NCBI RefSeq assembly: GCF_006715145.1
Contig: NZ_VFMR01000001.1
Coordinates: 3,286,001 to 3,350,000 of the forward strand
Length of the DNA: 64,000 nt
DNA from: Microbacterium sp. SLBN-146
GTDB taxonomy: Bacteria > Actinomycetota > Actinomycetes > Actinomycetales > Microbacteriaceae
Direction of reading: 5' to 3'
The notes under the pieces were generated by a model, which had not been told where the DNA came from, made no database searches, and saw only the letters and a program-made list of their open reading frames with translations. Positions 8,497 through 16,471 of this stretch are shown here, one piece after another; position 1 is the stretch's first letter; every line of letters starts with the position of its first letter. The position numbers and the translations under genes were made by a program.

Positions 8497-9525
8497 TCAG
8501 CCGAAGAGCGCGGCGGCCTCTTCGTAGCGGTAGAGGGGAACCGTGTTCAGCTCACCCAGGGCCTCGGCGAAGGGGACGCGCACGATGTCGGTGCCCTTGA
8601 GAGAGACCATCTGGCCCCATGCCTGGTCGACGACGGCGTCGGCGGCGTGGAGGCCGAGCCGTGTTGCGAGCACGCGGTCGAACGCCGACGGCGACCCGCC
8701 GCGCTGAATGTGGCCGAGCACCGTCGCGCGCGTCTCGATCCCTGTGATCCGCTCGATCTCGGGCGCGAGGATCTCACTGATGCCGCCGAGGCGCGGGCGG
8801 TTGAACGCGTCGAGACCCTTGTCGCTGAAGGCCTCTTCCATGTCGGTGAGCTTGAAGCCCTCCGAGACGACGACGAGCGGGGCTCGTCCGCGATCGTGGG
8901 CTCGCGTCACCTGATCGATGATGTCGTCGAGCGAGAGCGGCACTTCGGGGATGCAGATCACGTGGGCTCCTGCAGCGATGCCGGCGTGCAGCGCGATCCA
9001 GCCCACGTGGCGCCCCATGACTTCGGCGACCATGCACCGCTGGTGCGAATCGCCCGTCGTGCGGAGCCGGTCCATCGCGTCGGTGGCGATGTTCACGGCG
9101 GTGTCGAAGCCGAAGGAGTAGTCCGTCGCGCGGAGGTCGTTGTCGATCGTCTTCGGAACACCCAGAACGTTGATGCCGTCCTTCGAAAGCCGGTCCGCCG
9201 CGGCGAGCGTGCCTTCGCCGCCGATCGCGATGATGCCGTCGAGGCGGTGACCGTACATCGTCTTGGCGATGTTCTCCGCTCCACCGCGAGGGCCCTCGTA
9301 GGGGTTCGTCCGCGACGTGCCGAGGATCGTTCCGCCGACCTTCGAGAGGCCCTTGACCTCGTGGCGCGTGAGCGGGAAGAAGTCGGCATCGACGACGCCG
9401 CGCCAGCCGTCGCGGATGCCGACGAACTCCAAGTCATACGTGGTCGTGCCTTTCAGCACGACGCCGCGGATGACCGCGTTGAGTCCGGGGCAGTCGCCGC
9501 CGCTCGTGAGGATGCCGATCTTCAT
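8497..9525 (-). CDS. pfkA: 6-phosphofructokinase, ATP-type of actinobacteria
   Basis: Phosphorylates fructose 6-phosphate to fructose 1,6-bisphosphate, the committed step of glycolysis. The 342 residues carry GGDCPGLNAVIR (9-20), GGEGT (102-106) and PKTIDND (124-130, catalytic Asp128). The phosphoryl-donor pair is Gly105/Lys125. Glycine at the first position favours ATP; pyrophosphate enzymes have Asp there. The Gly/Lys combination is that of ATP-dependent Streptomyces enzymes. The effector-site residues of the E. coli enzyme cannot be judged by eye. ATG 9525 has an AAGGAA ribosome binding site. Confidence 0.93.
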   Translation of the reverse strand: MKIGILTSGGDCPGLNAVIRGVVLKGTTTYDLEFVGIRDGWRGVVDADFFPLTRHEVKGLSKVGGTILGTSRTNPYEGPRGGAENIAKTMYGHRLDGIIAIGGEGTLAAADRLSKDGINVLGVPKTIDNDLRATDYSFGFDTAVNIATDAMDRLRTTGDSHQRCMVAEVMGRHVGWIALHAGIAAGAHVICIPEVPLSLDDIIDQVTRAHDRGRAPLVVVSEGFKLTDMEEAFSDKGLDAFNRPRLGGISEILAPEIERITGIETRATVLGHIQRGGSPSAFDRVLATRLGLHAADAVVDQAWGQMVSLKGTDIVRVPFAEALGELNTVPLYRYEEAAALFG

Positions 9526-9623
9526 GCTGGATTCCTTGCTGTCGGGTCAGAGGCCGGCGACGGTGCCGTACCGACACTATCGCCGGGAACGCGTGGCTGC
9601 CACACGGTCCCGCGACGCGGGGG

Positions 9624-11783
9624 TCACTCTCCTCCGAGCGCCTGCCGGAGGAGGTGCATGAGCGCCGACAGCTGGACCGAGTCACTCGACTGCGGATCGA
9701 CGGCCTCGCCGTCGAGCGCGCGAGCGGCGAGCCCCTGCTTCGAGTCGATGAGCTCCGCGATCTTCGTGTCGATGGTGTGCGCCGCGATGATGCGCCATGC
9801 CGTCACCGGCTCACCCTGGCCGATGCGGTGCACGCGGTCGATCGCCTGCGTCTGCTCGGCCGCGGTCCACGACAGCTCCGCGAGCACGACGTTCGACGCC
9901 GCCTGCATGTTGACACCGACACCGGCCGCGGTGAGAGAGCACACCGCGATTCCGACCTCGGGATCGTTGTTGAACGCGTCGATCGCCTGCTGGCGCGCGG
10001 CGGTCGTCTGGTCTCCTCGAAGTGACACCGTCTTGAGACCGGCTCCTCGGAAGTGCGCCTCCGCGGCATCCATGACATCGATGTGCTTCGCGAAGAAGAC
10101 GACCTTACCGACGGAGCGCTGGAGCTGAGCCGCATAGTCGGCGGCCAGTACCGCCTTGGCCTGGCCGATCCGGCGCACCATCGTGAAGACGTTCTCGGAG
10201 CCCGTTCCGGCGGCCTTCGACTCTTCGAGCTCGTTGTGGGCGACGAGGCGCACGATGTCCTCGTCGATCTCGCCGGGTGCGAGACCGCGGTCGCCGCGAG
10301 CCTCGATGATCCGGCGATACTTCGCGGCCAGCCGTTCGCCGAGTTCGCGCTCAGCCTGTCGGATCGAGCGCCCGAACTCGTCGTCGAGTTCGACGGGGAG
10401 ATCGGCGATGAGCTTGTCGGGGAGGTCGGCGGCGACGTCCTTCTTGCGCCGACGGACGATCCCCATCGAGATGACGGCTTCGCGTGCGGCGGGATAGAAG
10501 GCCTTGTCTGCCGGCGTCAGTCCCGTCTCGTCGAGCTTCTCCATGAGAACGGGGCCGGGCTTCTCGCCGTTCGTCCATCCCAGGAAGCGCCAGATCGCGT
10601 CGAAGTCCTCGACGTCGTTGATGAGCGGTGTGCCGGTGAGGGCGAGCATGAGCGGATCGCGCAGCTGCTCCCGGATCCGCGCCGCGAGCGCGAGGACGTT
10701 CTGCGAACGCTGCGACGTGAGGTTCTTGATGAAGTGGGCCTCGTCGACGACCATGCCCTTCAGGCCGATCGAGCTCAACCACGAAAGGTGACGATCGAGG
10801 ATCTCGTAGTTGACGATGAAGACGTCGGCGAAGGCATCGATGTTCTCACCGTCGCCGGAGATGACGGTCGCACGGCGTTGCGGTGTCCACCGCTCGACCT
10901 CGCGCGCCCAGTTCATCTTCACGACGTTGGGCACGACGACGAGAAGCGGGTAGGCGTCGGCGACGGATGCCGCGAGCACCGACTCCGCAGTCTTGCCGAG
11001 GCCCGGCTCGTCGGCGAGCAGGAAGGAACGGTGGCCTTCACGCACGGCTTCGAGGAACCGCGACTGGTGGACCATGACTTCCAGCCCCTTGGGCGAGAGA
11101 CGGTCGAACTCGGGCTGCGGAGGAAGCGGCATCGACGCCGCGCCTCCACCGGCGCCGGTCTCGAAGGCCTTGTAGAGGGGCCCCATGAGCTCCCAGCCAT
11201 CGAGCCGTCGTCGCGGAGTCTCTTTCGGGACGCGCATCGAGAGGTCGGGGGCGAGGAACGGATTGGCCTCCCGTCGCGCCTCGATCTGCGGCGGAACGAC
11301 CTGGCGCTCCGCGAGTGCGGCGGGGACGACGGCGGTCACGGCCGGAGCGGCATCCGTGATGATCAATTCGTCGGGCGCGAGCTCTGCGCCCGATTCGATG
11401 AGCCAATCGCGACGCATGCGCCGCGCGACGGGGGACGTCGCCTGGTCGACTTCGAGCAGCTGGATGAGGGACGTGTCGCGCGCCGCCGTCTTGGCGAGGA
11501 TCGTCGCGACCCCGTCGAGCCGCTTGAGCAGCTCGGAGCGGGTCGAGTCGGTGAGTGCTGTATCGGCCTTGACCCGCGCGCGCTCTTCGCGCACGAGGAA
11601 GGCGATCACCTGGAACTTCACGCGGTTCGTGGGCCCGAGCTTGCCGCGCTGCGACTTCGCCTCGACCTCGCGCACTTTGCGCGCGAGGATCGGGATGATG
11701 GGCGCCTCGTCGTCACGACGTGCGGGCGAAGGCTTGCGGCGGCGCTGAGTCGTTCTCTGCGTCGCGGATGCCGTAGGCGGCAT
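9624..11783 (-). CDS. SNF2-family DEAD/DEAH-box helicase
   Basis: A 719-residue SWI2/SNF2-type ATPase. It has a roughly 220-residue N-terminal extension of unknown fold that starts with a basic, Ser/Thr-rich tail. The helicase core follows: Walker A DEPGLGKT near residue 262, DEAH near 346, the LALTGTP motif, and a C-terminal RecA domain with motif VI IDRVHRIGQ. Such proteins translocate on double-stranded DNA, but the partner and process are unknown for this actinobacterial group. The start is placed at the ATG at 11783 because GAGGAGGAG lies immediately upstream; the 43 upstream in-frame codons lack such a signal. It stands alone. Confidence 0.85.
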   Translation of the reverse strand: MPPTASATQRTTQRRRKPSPARRDDEAPIIPILARKVREVEAKSQRGKLGPTNRVKFQVIAFLVREERARVKADTALTDSTRSELLKRLDGVATILAKTAARDTSLIQLLEVDQATSPVARRMRRDWLIESGAELAPDELIITDAAPAVTAVVPAALAERQVVPPQIEARREANPFLAPDLSMRVPKETPRRRLDGWELMGPLYKAFETGAGGGAASMPLPPQPEFDRLSPKGLEVMVHQSRFLEAVREGHRSFLLADEPGLGKTAESVLAASVADAYPLLVVVPNVVKMNWAREVERWTPQRRATVISGDGENIDAFADVFIVNYEILDRHLSWLSSIGLKGMVVDEAHFIKNLTSQRSQNVLALAARIREQLRDPLMLALTGTPLINDVEDFDAIWRFLGWTNGEKPGPVLMEKLDETGLTPADKAFYPAAREAVISMGIVRRRKKDVAADLPDKLIADLPVELDDEFGRSIRQAERELGERLAAKYRRIIEARGDRGLAPGEIDEDIVRLVAHNELEESKAAGTGSENVFTMVRRIGQAKAVLAADYAAQLQRSVGKVVFFAKHIDVMDAAEAHFRGAGLKTVSLRGDQTTAARQQAIDAFNNDPEVGIAVCSLTAAGVGVNMQAASNVVLAELSWTAAEQTQAIDRVHRIGQGEPVTAWRIIAAHTIDTKIAELIDSKQGLAARALDGEAVDPQSSDSVQLSALMHLLRQALGGE

Positions 11784-11979
11784 ACTCCTCCTCAGGAGAG
11801 AATCCGGATGCTCCGGATGGCCGGTCTTCACCGGCGAAGTGCGGGCTCCCGAAGGCGGCAGGGTGGCCGTCACGGCCTCGGGATGGGATGTGCCGCCCCC
11901 GGCCGCGGGCACTCACTTCTGCGAGCTGCGACGTCGGATGACGGTATCCCCGCCGACAGTCTAGCCTGTCGGCGAGCGA

Positions 11980-12606
11980 TCATCCCCAGAGCGACGTGAC
12001 GATGTCCTCGACATATCCTTCGGGGAGGTACTGGATCCAGCGGGTGGAGACCCAGCCGTTGCCGCTCAGGTAGTGCGTTTCGCCGAGGGTGACGAGTTCG
12101 TCGTCGAGCGTGATCATCTCCTGCTGGATGCGATGGATGGTGCCGGAGGCGTAATCCTCGGCCGAGAAGCCGGACTGCTCGAACGCGGTGAAGAGCGCGT
12201 CGCGCTGCTCGGGGGTGATGATCGTGACGTTCGTTGCGATCCCCCGTTCGGACGGCGGGCCCCACGAGCAGCGGATGGTCTGTTCCGCGGACTCGATGAC
12301 TCCGATCGCCTCGGCGTTCTCGGTGGAGAGCATCGTCGTTCCCGGATCGTTCATCGGCGGGATGTCGGCCTGGAGGGTCGCGAGCATCCCGGGCGAGTAG
12401 AGCTCCTCGCACGCGGCGGGGAGGACGAGGTCGTCGCCGTCGTCGGGTTCGGTCGTCGCACTGCCGCTGGGAGCAGCGGACGACGCGGTCGGCATCGGCG
12501 CGGAAGACGAAGAGGTCGGTACCGGCTCAGGAACACACGCTGTGAGCATCCCGGTGACCATCAGCGCTGCGGCGCCGGCGATGAGCGTACGGCGGAGCGG
12601 TGACAT
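11980..12606 (-). CDS. putative lipoprotein
   Basis: A 208-residue protein with a short basic N-terminus, a hydrophobic stretch and the lipobox LTAC near residue 21-24, so it should be lipidated at that cysteine and held on the outer face of the membrane. A Ser/Pro/Thr-rich linker runs to about residue 60, then a small globular domain with two cysteines (in AACEE and RCSWG) that may form a disulfide. No catalytic motif was recognised and no family can be named. It is transcribed away from its neighbours' promoters, and the next gene ends 34 bp upstream. Confidence 0.75.
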   Translation of the reverse strand: MSPLRRTLIAGAAALMVTGMLTACVPEPVPTSSSSAPMPTASSAAPSGSATTEPDDGDDLVLPAACEELYSPGMLATLQADIPPMNDPGTTMLSTENAEAIGVIESAEQTIRCSWGPPSERGIATNVTIITPEQRDALFTAFEQSGFSAEDYASGTIHRIQQEMITLDDELVTLGETHYLSGNGWVSTRWIQYLPEGYVEDIVTSLWG

Positions 12607-12639
12607 GAAGACCTCCCAATGCGACGGACGGGTCCGACC

Positions 12640-13533
12640 CTACCCGCCGCCGGCCGAGACCTGCTGCCACGTCGACAGCGTGCCGGGATCATCCGTGACG
12701 ATCCCGTCGACGCCGAGAGACGTCGCCTCGTTCCAGTGAGCGTCGTCGTTGAGGGTGTAGACGATGACGCGTCGACCCGCGTCGTGCATCTCGTCGATGA
12801 TCTCGGGCCTGCGCACGACGGCGGCGCGACTCGCGATGATGCCCCGCGCGCCCGCTTCTGCGGCAGCGCTCACGACGTCGTCGGGGAGATGACGCAGGAT
12901 GAGGAGGCGCGGGATGACCCCCGACGCGTCGGCCGCGAGCGCGAGCGTGCGGGCGTCGAAGCTCGCGAGCGCGATGCGCCGCGTGAGGGCGCGGGTCTCG
13001 AACTCCGTGACGAGAGCGGCGACGGCTGCGGCATCCCACTCCCCCTTCAGCTCCACGATCGCGCGCTGCGTGGTCCCGGCGAGGACGTCGGCGAACTCGG
13101 ACAGCGTCGGCACCAGGGTGCCGGCGAACTTCTCGTCGAACCACGACCCCGCGTCGAGGCTGCGCACTTCGGCGAGTGTGAGGTCGGAGATGCGCCCGGA
13201 TCCGTCCGTCGTCCGATCGACCGTCGCGTCGTGCAGGAGCACAGGGTGGCGATCAGCCGTGAGGGCGACGTCGACCTCGACGTAGTCGAAACCCTGCGCG
13301 AGAGCGGCTTCGATGGCGGGAAGCGTGTTCTCGGGCGCCGTTGCGCCACCCCCGCGATGGCTCGCGATGAAAGCGGCGTCCCCCGGCATCCGCGGTGTCC
13401 CGAGCGCCTCGGTCGCGCCCACCCGCGCGGGAGTCACTCCGAGAAAGGCGATCATGACGCTCGCCAGGCTCAGGACGCAGACGATGGCGAGGGCGTGCGC
13501 GCGCGATCGCGGAGGCGCGGAGTGATCGGGCAT
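12640..13533 (-). CDS. secreted or membrane-anchored glycerophosphodiester phosphodiesterase
   Basis: Hydrolyses glycerophosphodiesters to glycerol 3-phosphate and an alcohol. The 297 residues begin with a hydrophobic segment at about 13-32, acting as signal peptide or anchor. The TIM-barrel GDPD signature follows: SHRGG (His59-Arg60), PENT (Glu68-Asn69), VEVD, and LLHD further on. The start at 13533 is preferred because GAAGGA lies 8-9 nt upstream; a longer form at 13551 is possible. The promoter region has an 11-nt direct repeat that may be a PhoP site, which fits the known phosphate regulation of glpQ-type genes. Confidence 0.88.
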   Translation of the reverse strand: MPDHSAPPRSRAHALAIVCVLSLASVMIAFLGVTPARVGATEALGTPRMPGDAAFIASHRGGGATAPENTLPAIEAALAQGFDYVEVDVALTADRHPVLLHDATVDRTTDGSGRISDLTLAEVRSLDAGSWFDEKFAGTLVPTLSEFADVLAGTTQRAIVELKGEWDAAAVAALVTEFETRALTRRIALASFDARTLALAADASGVIPRLLILRHLPDDVVSAAAEAGARGIIASRAAVVRRPEIIDEMHDAGRRVIVYTLNDDAHWNEATSLGVDGIVTDDPGTLSTWQQVSAGGG

Positions 13534-13586
13534 CGGGCATGTCCTTCGCAACGGTGCGTCGACGTCTTCATCGACGCCGTCCCGTC

Positions 13587-13618
13587 ACTCTACCCGTGGC
13601 CGTTACCGTTCTGTTACC
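13587..13618 (-). promoter_or_regulatory. putative activator repeat and -10 box for the glycerophosphodiesterase gene
   Basis: On the minus strand GGTAAC occurs twice with 11-nt spacing (13618-13613 and 13607-13602), followed 9 nt later by TAGAGT (13592-13587), a good -10 hexamer. The repeats cover the -35 region, as expected for an OmpR-type activator such as PhoP. The match to GTTCACC is only partial. The first repeat overlaps the coaBC stop codon. Confidence 0.35.
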
Positions 13619-14825
13619 TATTTTTCATCCGCATAGCGTGAATCGCGTTCCACAACGCCACGGCGACATCACCCTTGCTGCCGGCGACCGTATCGACGAC
13701 GCCTCCACCCCGCTCGATGAGCACGACCTCGTTCTCGCTCCGCTCGAATCCCTTCGCCCACCCGACCTCGTTGACGACCAGCAGGTCGGTGTCCTTCCGC
13801 GCGGCCTTGCGGCGGCCACGGTCGATGAGCGTCTCGCCGTCGCCCGGCATCTCGGCGGCGAACCCGACGATCGTCTGACCGTCGCGCCGATCCCGCGCGA
13901 GGCCCGCAAGGATGTCCTCGTTCTCCACGAGCTCGAGAGTCAGCCCGCCGACGCGGCCCTCCTTCGTGAGCTTCCGAGGTGCGATGTCGGCGACACGGTA
14001 GTCGGCGACGGCGGCGGCCATGACGACGACGTCGGCGGTGAGCGCGGCATCCCGCACCGCTTCCGCGAGATCCTTCGCCGTCGCCGCGTGCACGATGCTG
14101 ATTCCCGGTACGGGGACGAGCACGTCGTCTTCGACGTGTGCGGCGACGAGCGTGACGGATGCTCCTCGGCTCGCCGCCTCGCGCGCCACCGCGATCCCCT
14201 GCCGACCGCTAGACCTGTTGCCGATGAAGCGGACGGGATCGATCGGCTCGCGCGTGCCGCCCGCACTCACGACCACGGAGAGCCCCTCGAGGTCTCGGCG
14301 GGCGCCGACGACTCCGAGCGCGGCCGAGACGATCTCCTCGGGCTCCGACATGCGCCCGGGTCCGCTGTCCCCGCCCGTCAGCTCTCCTTCCGCAGGGCCG
14401 ACGATGTGCACGCCGCGCGCACGCAGCAGCGCGACATTGTGCTGCGTCGCTGCGTGCCGCCACATTTCGGTGTGCATCGCGGGCGCGACGACGACGGGCG
14501 CGGAGGTGGCGAGCAGAGTCGTCCCCAGCAGATCGTCGGCGAGGCCGGCCGCCATCTTGGCGAGGCTGTTGGCAGTCGCCGGCGCGACGACGACGAGGTC
14601 GGCCGCCTGACCGAGAGCGACGTGGCGGACGCGCGCGACGTCGTCATGGACGGAAGTCGTGACAGGATGGCGGCTGATCGCCTCCCACGTGGGAATACCG
14701 ACGAACCTCACGGCGTCTTCTGTGGGGACGACGTGGACGTCGTGCCCCTGCTTCACGAGGAGGCGCACGATGTGCACCGACTTGTAGGCAGCGATGCCGC
14801 CCGTCACACCCACGACGATGAACAC
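13614..14825 (-). CDS. coaBC: bifunctional phosphopantothenoylcysteine decarboxylase / phosphopantothenate-cysteine ligase
   Basis: Two consecutive steps of coenzyme A synthesis in one 403-residue cytosolic protein. The N-terminal half is the FMN-dependent decarboxylase (VTGGIAAYK near residue 8, RVRHVALG with the active-site His, PAMHTEMW as the substrate clamp). The C-terminal half is the CTP-dependent synthetase (SAGGTREPIDPVRFIGN, then DLLVVNEVG). The usual catalytic Cys loop of the decarboxylase reads GELTGGDSGPGRM here, without Cys, as in other actinobacterial members. The GTG at 14825 has GGGAGGA upstream. Confidence 0.92.
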   Translation of the reverse strand: MFIVVGVTGGIAAYKSVHIVRLLVKQGHDVHVVPTEDAVRFVGIPTWEAISRHPVTTSVHDDVARVRHVALGQAADLVVVAPATANSLAKMAAGLADDLLGTTLLATSAPVVVAPAMHTEMWRHAATQHNVALLRARGVHIVGPAEGELTGGDSGPGRMSEPEEIVSAALGVVGARRDLEGLSVVVSAGGTREPIDPVRFIGNRSSGRQGIAVAREAASRGASVTLVAAHVEDDVLVPVPGISIVHAATAKDLAEAVRDAALTADVVVMAAAVADYRVADIAPRKLTKEGRVGGLTLELVENEDILAGLARDRRDGQTIVGFAAEMPGDGETLIDRGRRKAARKDTDLLVVNEVGWAKGFERSENEVVLIERGGGVVDTVAGSKGDVAVALWNAIHAMRMKNR

Positions 14826-14864
14826 CTTCCGATCCTCCCACGTTCCTCAGAGGAGAGCCCTGAC

Positions 14865-15581
14865 ATGTGCACGGTCGTGATCCGCGTGCCCGCTTCGTCC
14901 GACGAGCCGACCCGGGTTCTCGCGATCCGCGATGAGGACCCCTCGCGTCCGTGGAATCCGCTCGGCCGGTGGTGGCCCGAGTCTCACGATGGCGTGCTCG
15001 GTGTCCGCGATATCCGCGCCGGTGGAGCGTGGCTCGCGGCCGACCCCGGCGAGAGCCGACTCGCCGTGCTCCTCAATCGCGCCGATGTCTCGACCCGACC
15101 CGAGTCGGAGATCACGTCGCGCGGAAACCTCGTGCTCGATTCGGTCGCGGGCCGCACGATCGACGGCACGCCGACGACGCACGGCTTCAATCTCGTCGAG
15201 GTCGACGGGCCCTCCGCGCGCGTCGTGACGTGGGACGGCGAGACCGTACACACGCAGGAGCTCGCCCCGGGCACGCACATGATCGCGCACGATGACGTCG
15301 ACGACGCCTCGACACCGCGTATCGCGCGCTGGCTCGACGACTTCCGGAGCGCGCGTCTGGAGGACGACGAGCGGTGGTGGGATCCGTGGATCGAGATTCT
15401 CGAGCGGACGGCCGAACTCGACAGCACCGACGACGCGGCGATCATCCGCGACAACCGCCCGTACGGTTATCCGACGCTGTCACTCCTGGCGTGCGTCGCC
15501 AGCGTGGGCGCCGACACCGTCGACGTCCGCTATGGCGAGCTCAGCGAGCCGGGACGGCTCGACGGACTCGACCTGTCCTGA
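14865..15581 (+). CDS. NRDE (TANGO2-like) family protein
   Basis: A 238-residue protein that starts Met-Cys-Thr-Val-Val and contains the degenerate Asn-Arg-Asp-Glu block as AIRDEDPSRPW, with LLNRAD further on. The N-terminal Cys2 and overall order suggest an Ntn-hydrolase-like fold, but no substrate is established for the family. AGGAGAG stands 8 nt before the ATG. Divergent from coaBC with about 40 bp between starts, so the two promoters overlap. Confidence 0.85.
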   Translation: MCTVVIRVPASSDEPTRVLAIRDEDPSRPWNPLGRWWPESHDGVLGVRDIRAGGAWLAADPGESRLAVLLNRADVSTRPESEITSRGNLVLDSVAGRTIDGTPTTHGFNLVEVDGPSARVVTWDGETVHTQELAPGTHMIAHDDVDDASTPRIARWLDDFRSARLEDDERWWDPWIEILERTAELDSTDDAAIIRDNRPYGYPTLSLLACVASVGADTVDVRYGELSEPGRLDGLDLS

Positions 15582-15607
15582 CGTCCGGTCGGGGAACCAG
15601 GCCACCG

Positions 15608-16471
15608 TCAGACGAGGCTCTTCGGATGCCAGACGGTCTTGGTCTCGGTGAACGCCGCGATCCGCTCGAGGCTCGGGGCCGCGGCATCCGGTCCTGATTC
15701 CGGTCCGAGGACGCGCGTCAGCGTCTCGGCCGCCGCGATCTGCAGCGAGACCCAGTCGATCTCACCGGCACCCACGAGGTCGAGGCCGTGGACATCGGGG
15801 TGCGCAGCGACCCACGGCGCGATCTCGGCCGGCGAACCCGTGAGGAGGTTGACCACCCCCGCCGGTACGTCAGACGTCGCGATGACTTCCGCGAGACTGA
15901 TGGCCGAGAGCGGATAGCGCTGGGATGCGATGGCGACGACGGCGTTCCCGCTCACGAGGGCCGGGGCGATCGCCGAGACGAGTCCCACGAGCGCCGTGTC
16001 CTGCGGAGCGACGATCCCGACGACCCCGGTCGGCTCGGGCACCGAGATGTTGAAGTACGGACCCGCGACCGGATTGCCGTTGCCGGTGACCTGCGCGAAC
16101 TTGTCGCACCATCCGGCGTACCAGACCCACCGATCGACTGCTTCGTCCACTTCGGATGCCGCGGCCTTCGCCGACACACCGGTCTGCTGCACGATCTCGT
16201 CGATGAACTGGGCGCGGCGCCCCTCGAGGATCTCCGCCACGCGGTACAGCACCTGGCCGCGGTTGTAGGCCGTCGCACCCGACCACGACCCGACGGCGCC
16301 GAGGGCGGCCGTCACGGCGTCGCGGGCATCCTTGCGCGATGCCGCCGCCGCGTTGGCGAGGAAAGCGCCCTTCGAAGAGAGGACCGGATACGTGCGGCCG
16401 GACTCGCTGCGCGGGAACTTTCCGCCGATGTAGAGCTTGTAGGTCTTGGGCACCGTCAGTCGCTCGCTCAC
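15608..16471 (-). CDS. half-length aldehyde dehydrogenase homologue lacking the catalytic domain
   Basis: A 287-residue protein aligning with the N-terminal NAD-binding part of aldehyde dehydrogenases (YKLYIGGKF, VGIVAPQDTALVGLVSAIAPALVSGNA). It stops where the catalytic domain should start. There is no ELGGK glutamate and no GQxC cysteine; instead the sequence runs LDLVGAGEIDW and ends with an oligomerisation-strand-like FTETKTVW. It therefore cannot be an active dehydrogenase by itself. GTG 16471 overlaps the stop of the full-length enzyme (GTGA), with AGGGGGGAG upstream, so both are made together. I infer a structural or regulatory subunit of the neighbour. Confidence 0.82.
   Translation of the reverse strand: MSERLTVPKTYKLYIGGKFPRSESGRTYPVLSSKGAFLANAAAASRKDARDAVTAALGAVGSWSGATAYNRGQVLYRVAEILEGRRAQFIDEIVQQTGVSAKAAASEVDEAVDRWVWYAGWCDKFAQVTGNGNPVAGPYFNISVPEPTGVVGIVAPQDTALVGLVSAIAPALVSGNAVVAIASQRYPLSAISLAEVIATSDVPAGVVNLLTGSPAEIAPWVAAHPDVHGLDLVGAGEIDWVSLQIAAAETLTRVLGPESGPDAAAPSLERIAAFTETKTVWHPKSLV

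Noticed and set aside
8497..9525. Pyrophosphate-dependent phosphofructokinase
   Set aside because: Gly105 in GGEGT points to ATP, while pyrophosphate enzymes have Asp at this position. Lys125 alone is not enough, because ATP-type actinobacterial enzymes carry it too.
9624..11912. Longer form of the SNF2 helicase starting at 11912
   Set aside because: The ATG at 11783 has a near-perfect GAGGAGGAG site. The 43 extra residues are low-complexity and show no signal.
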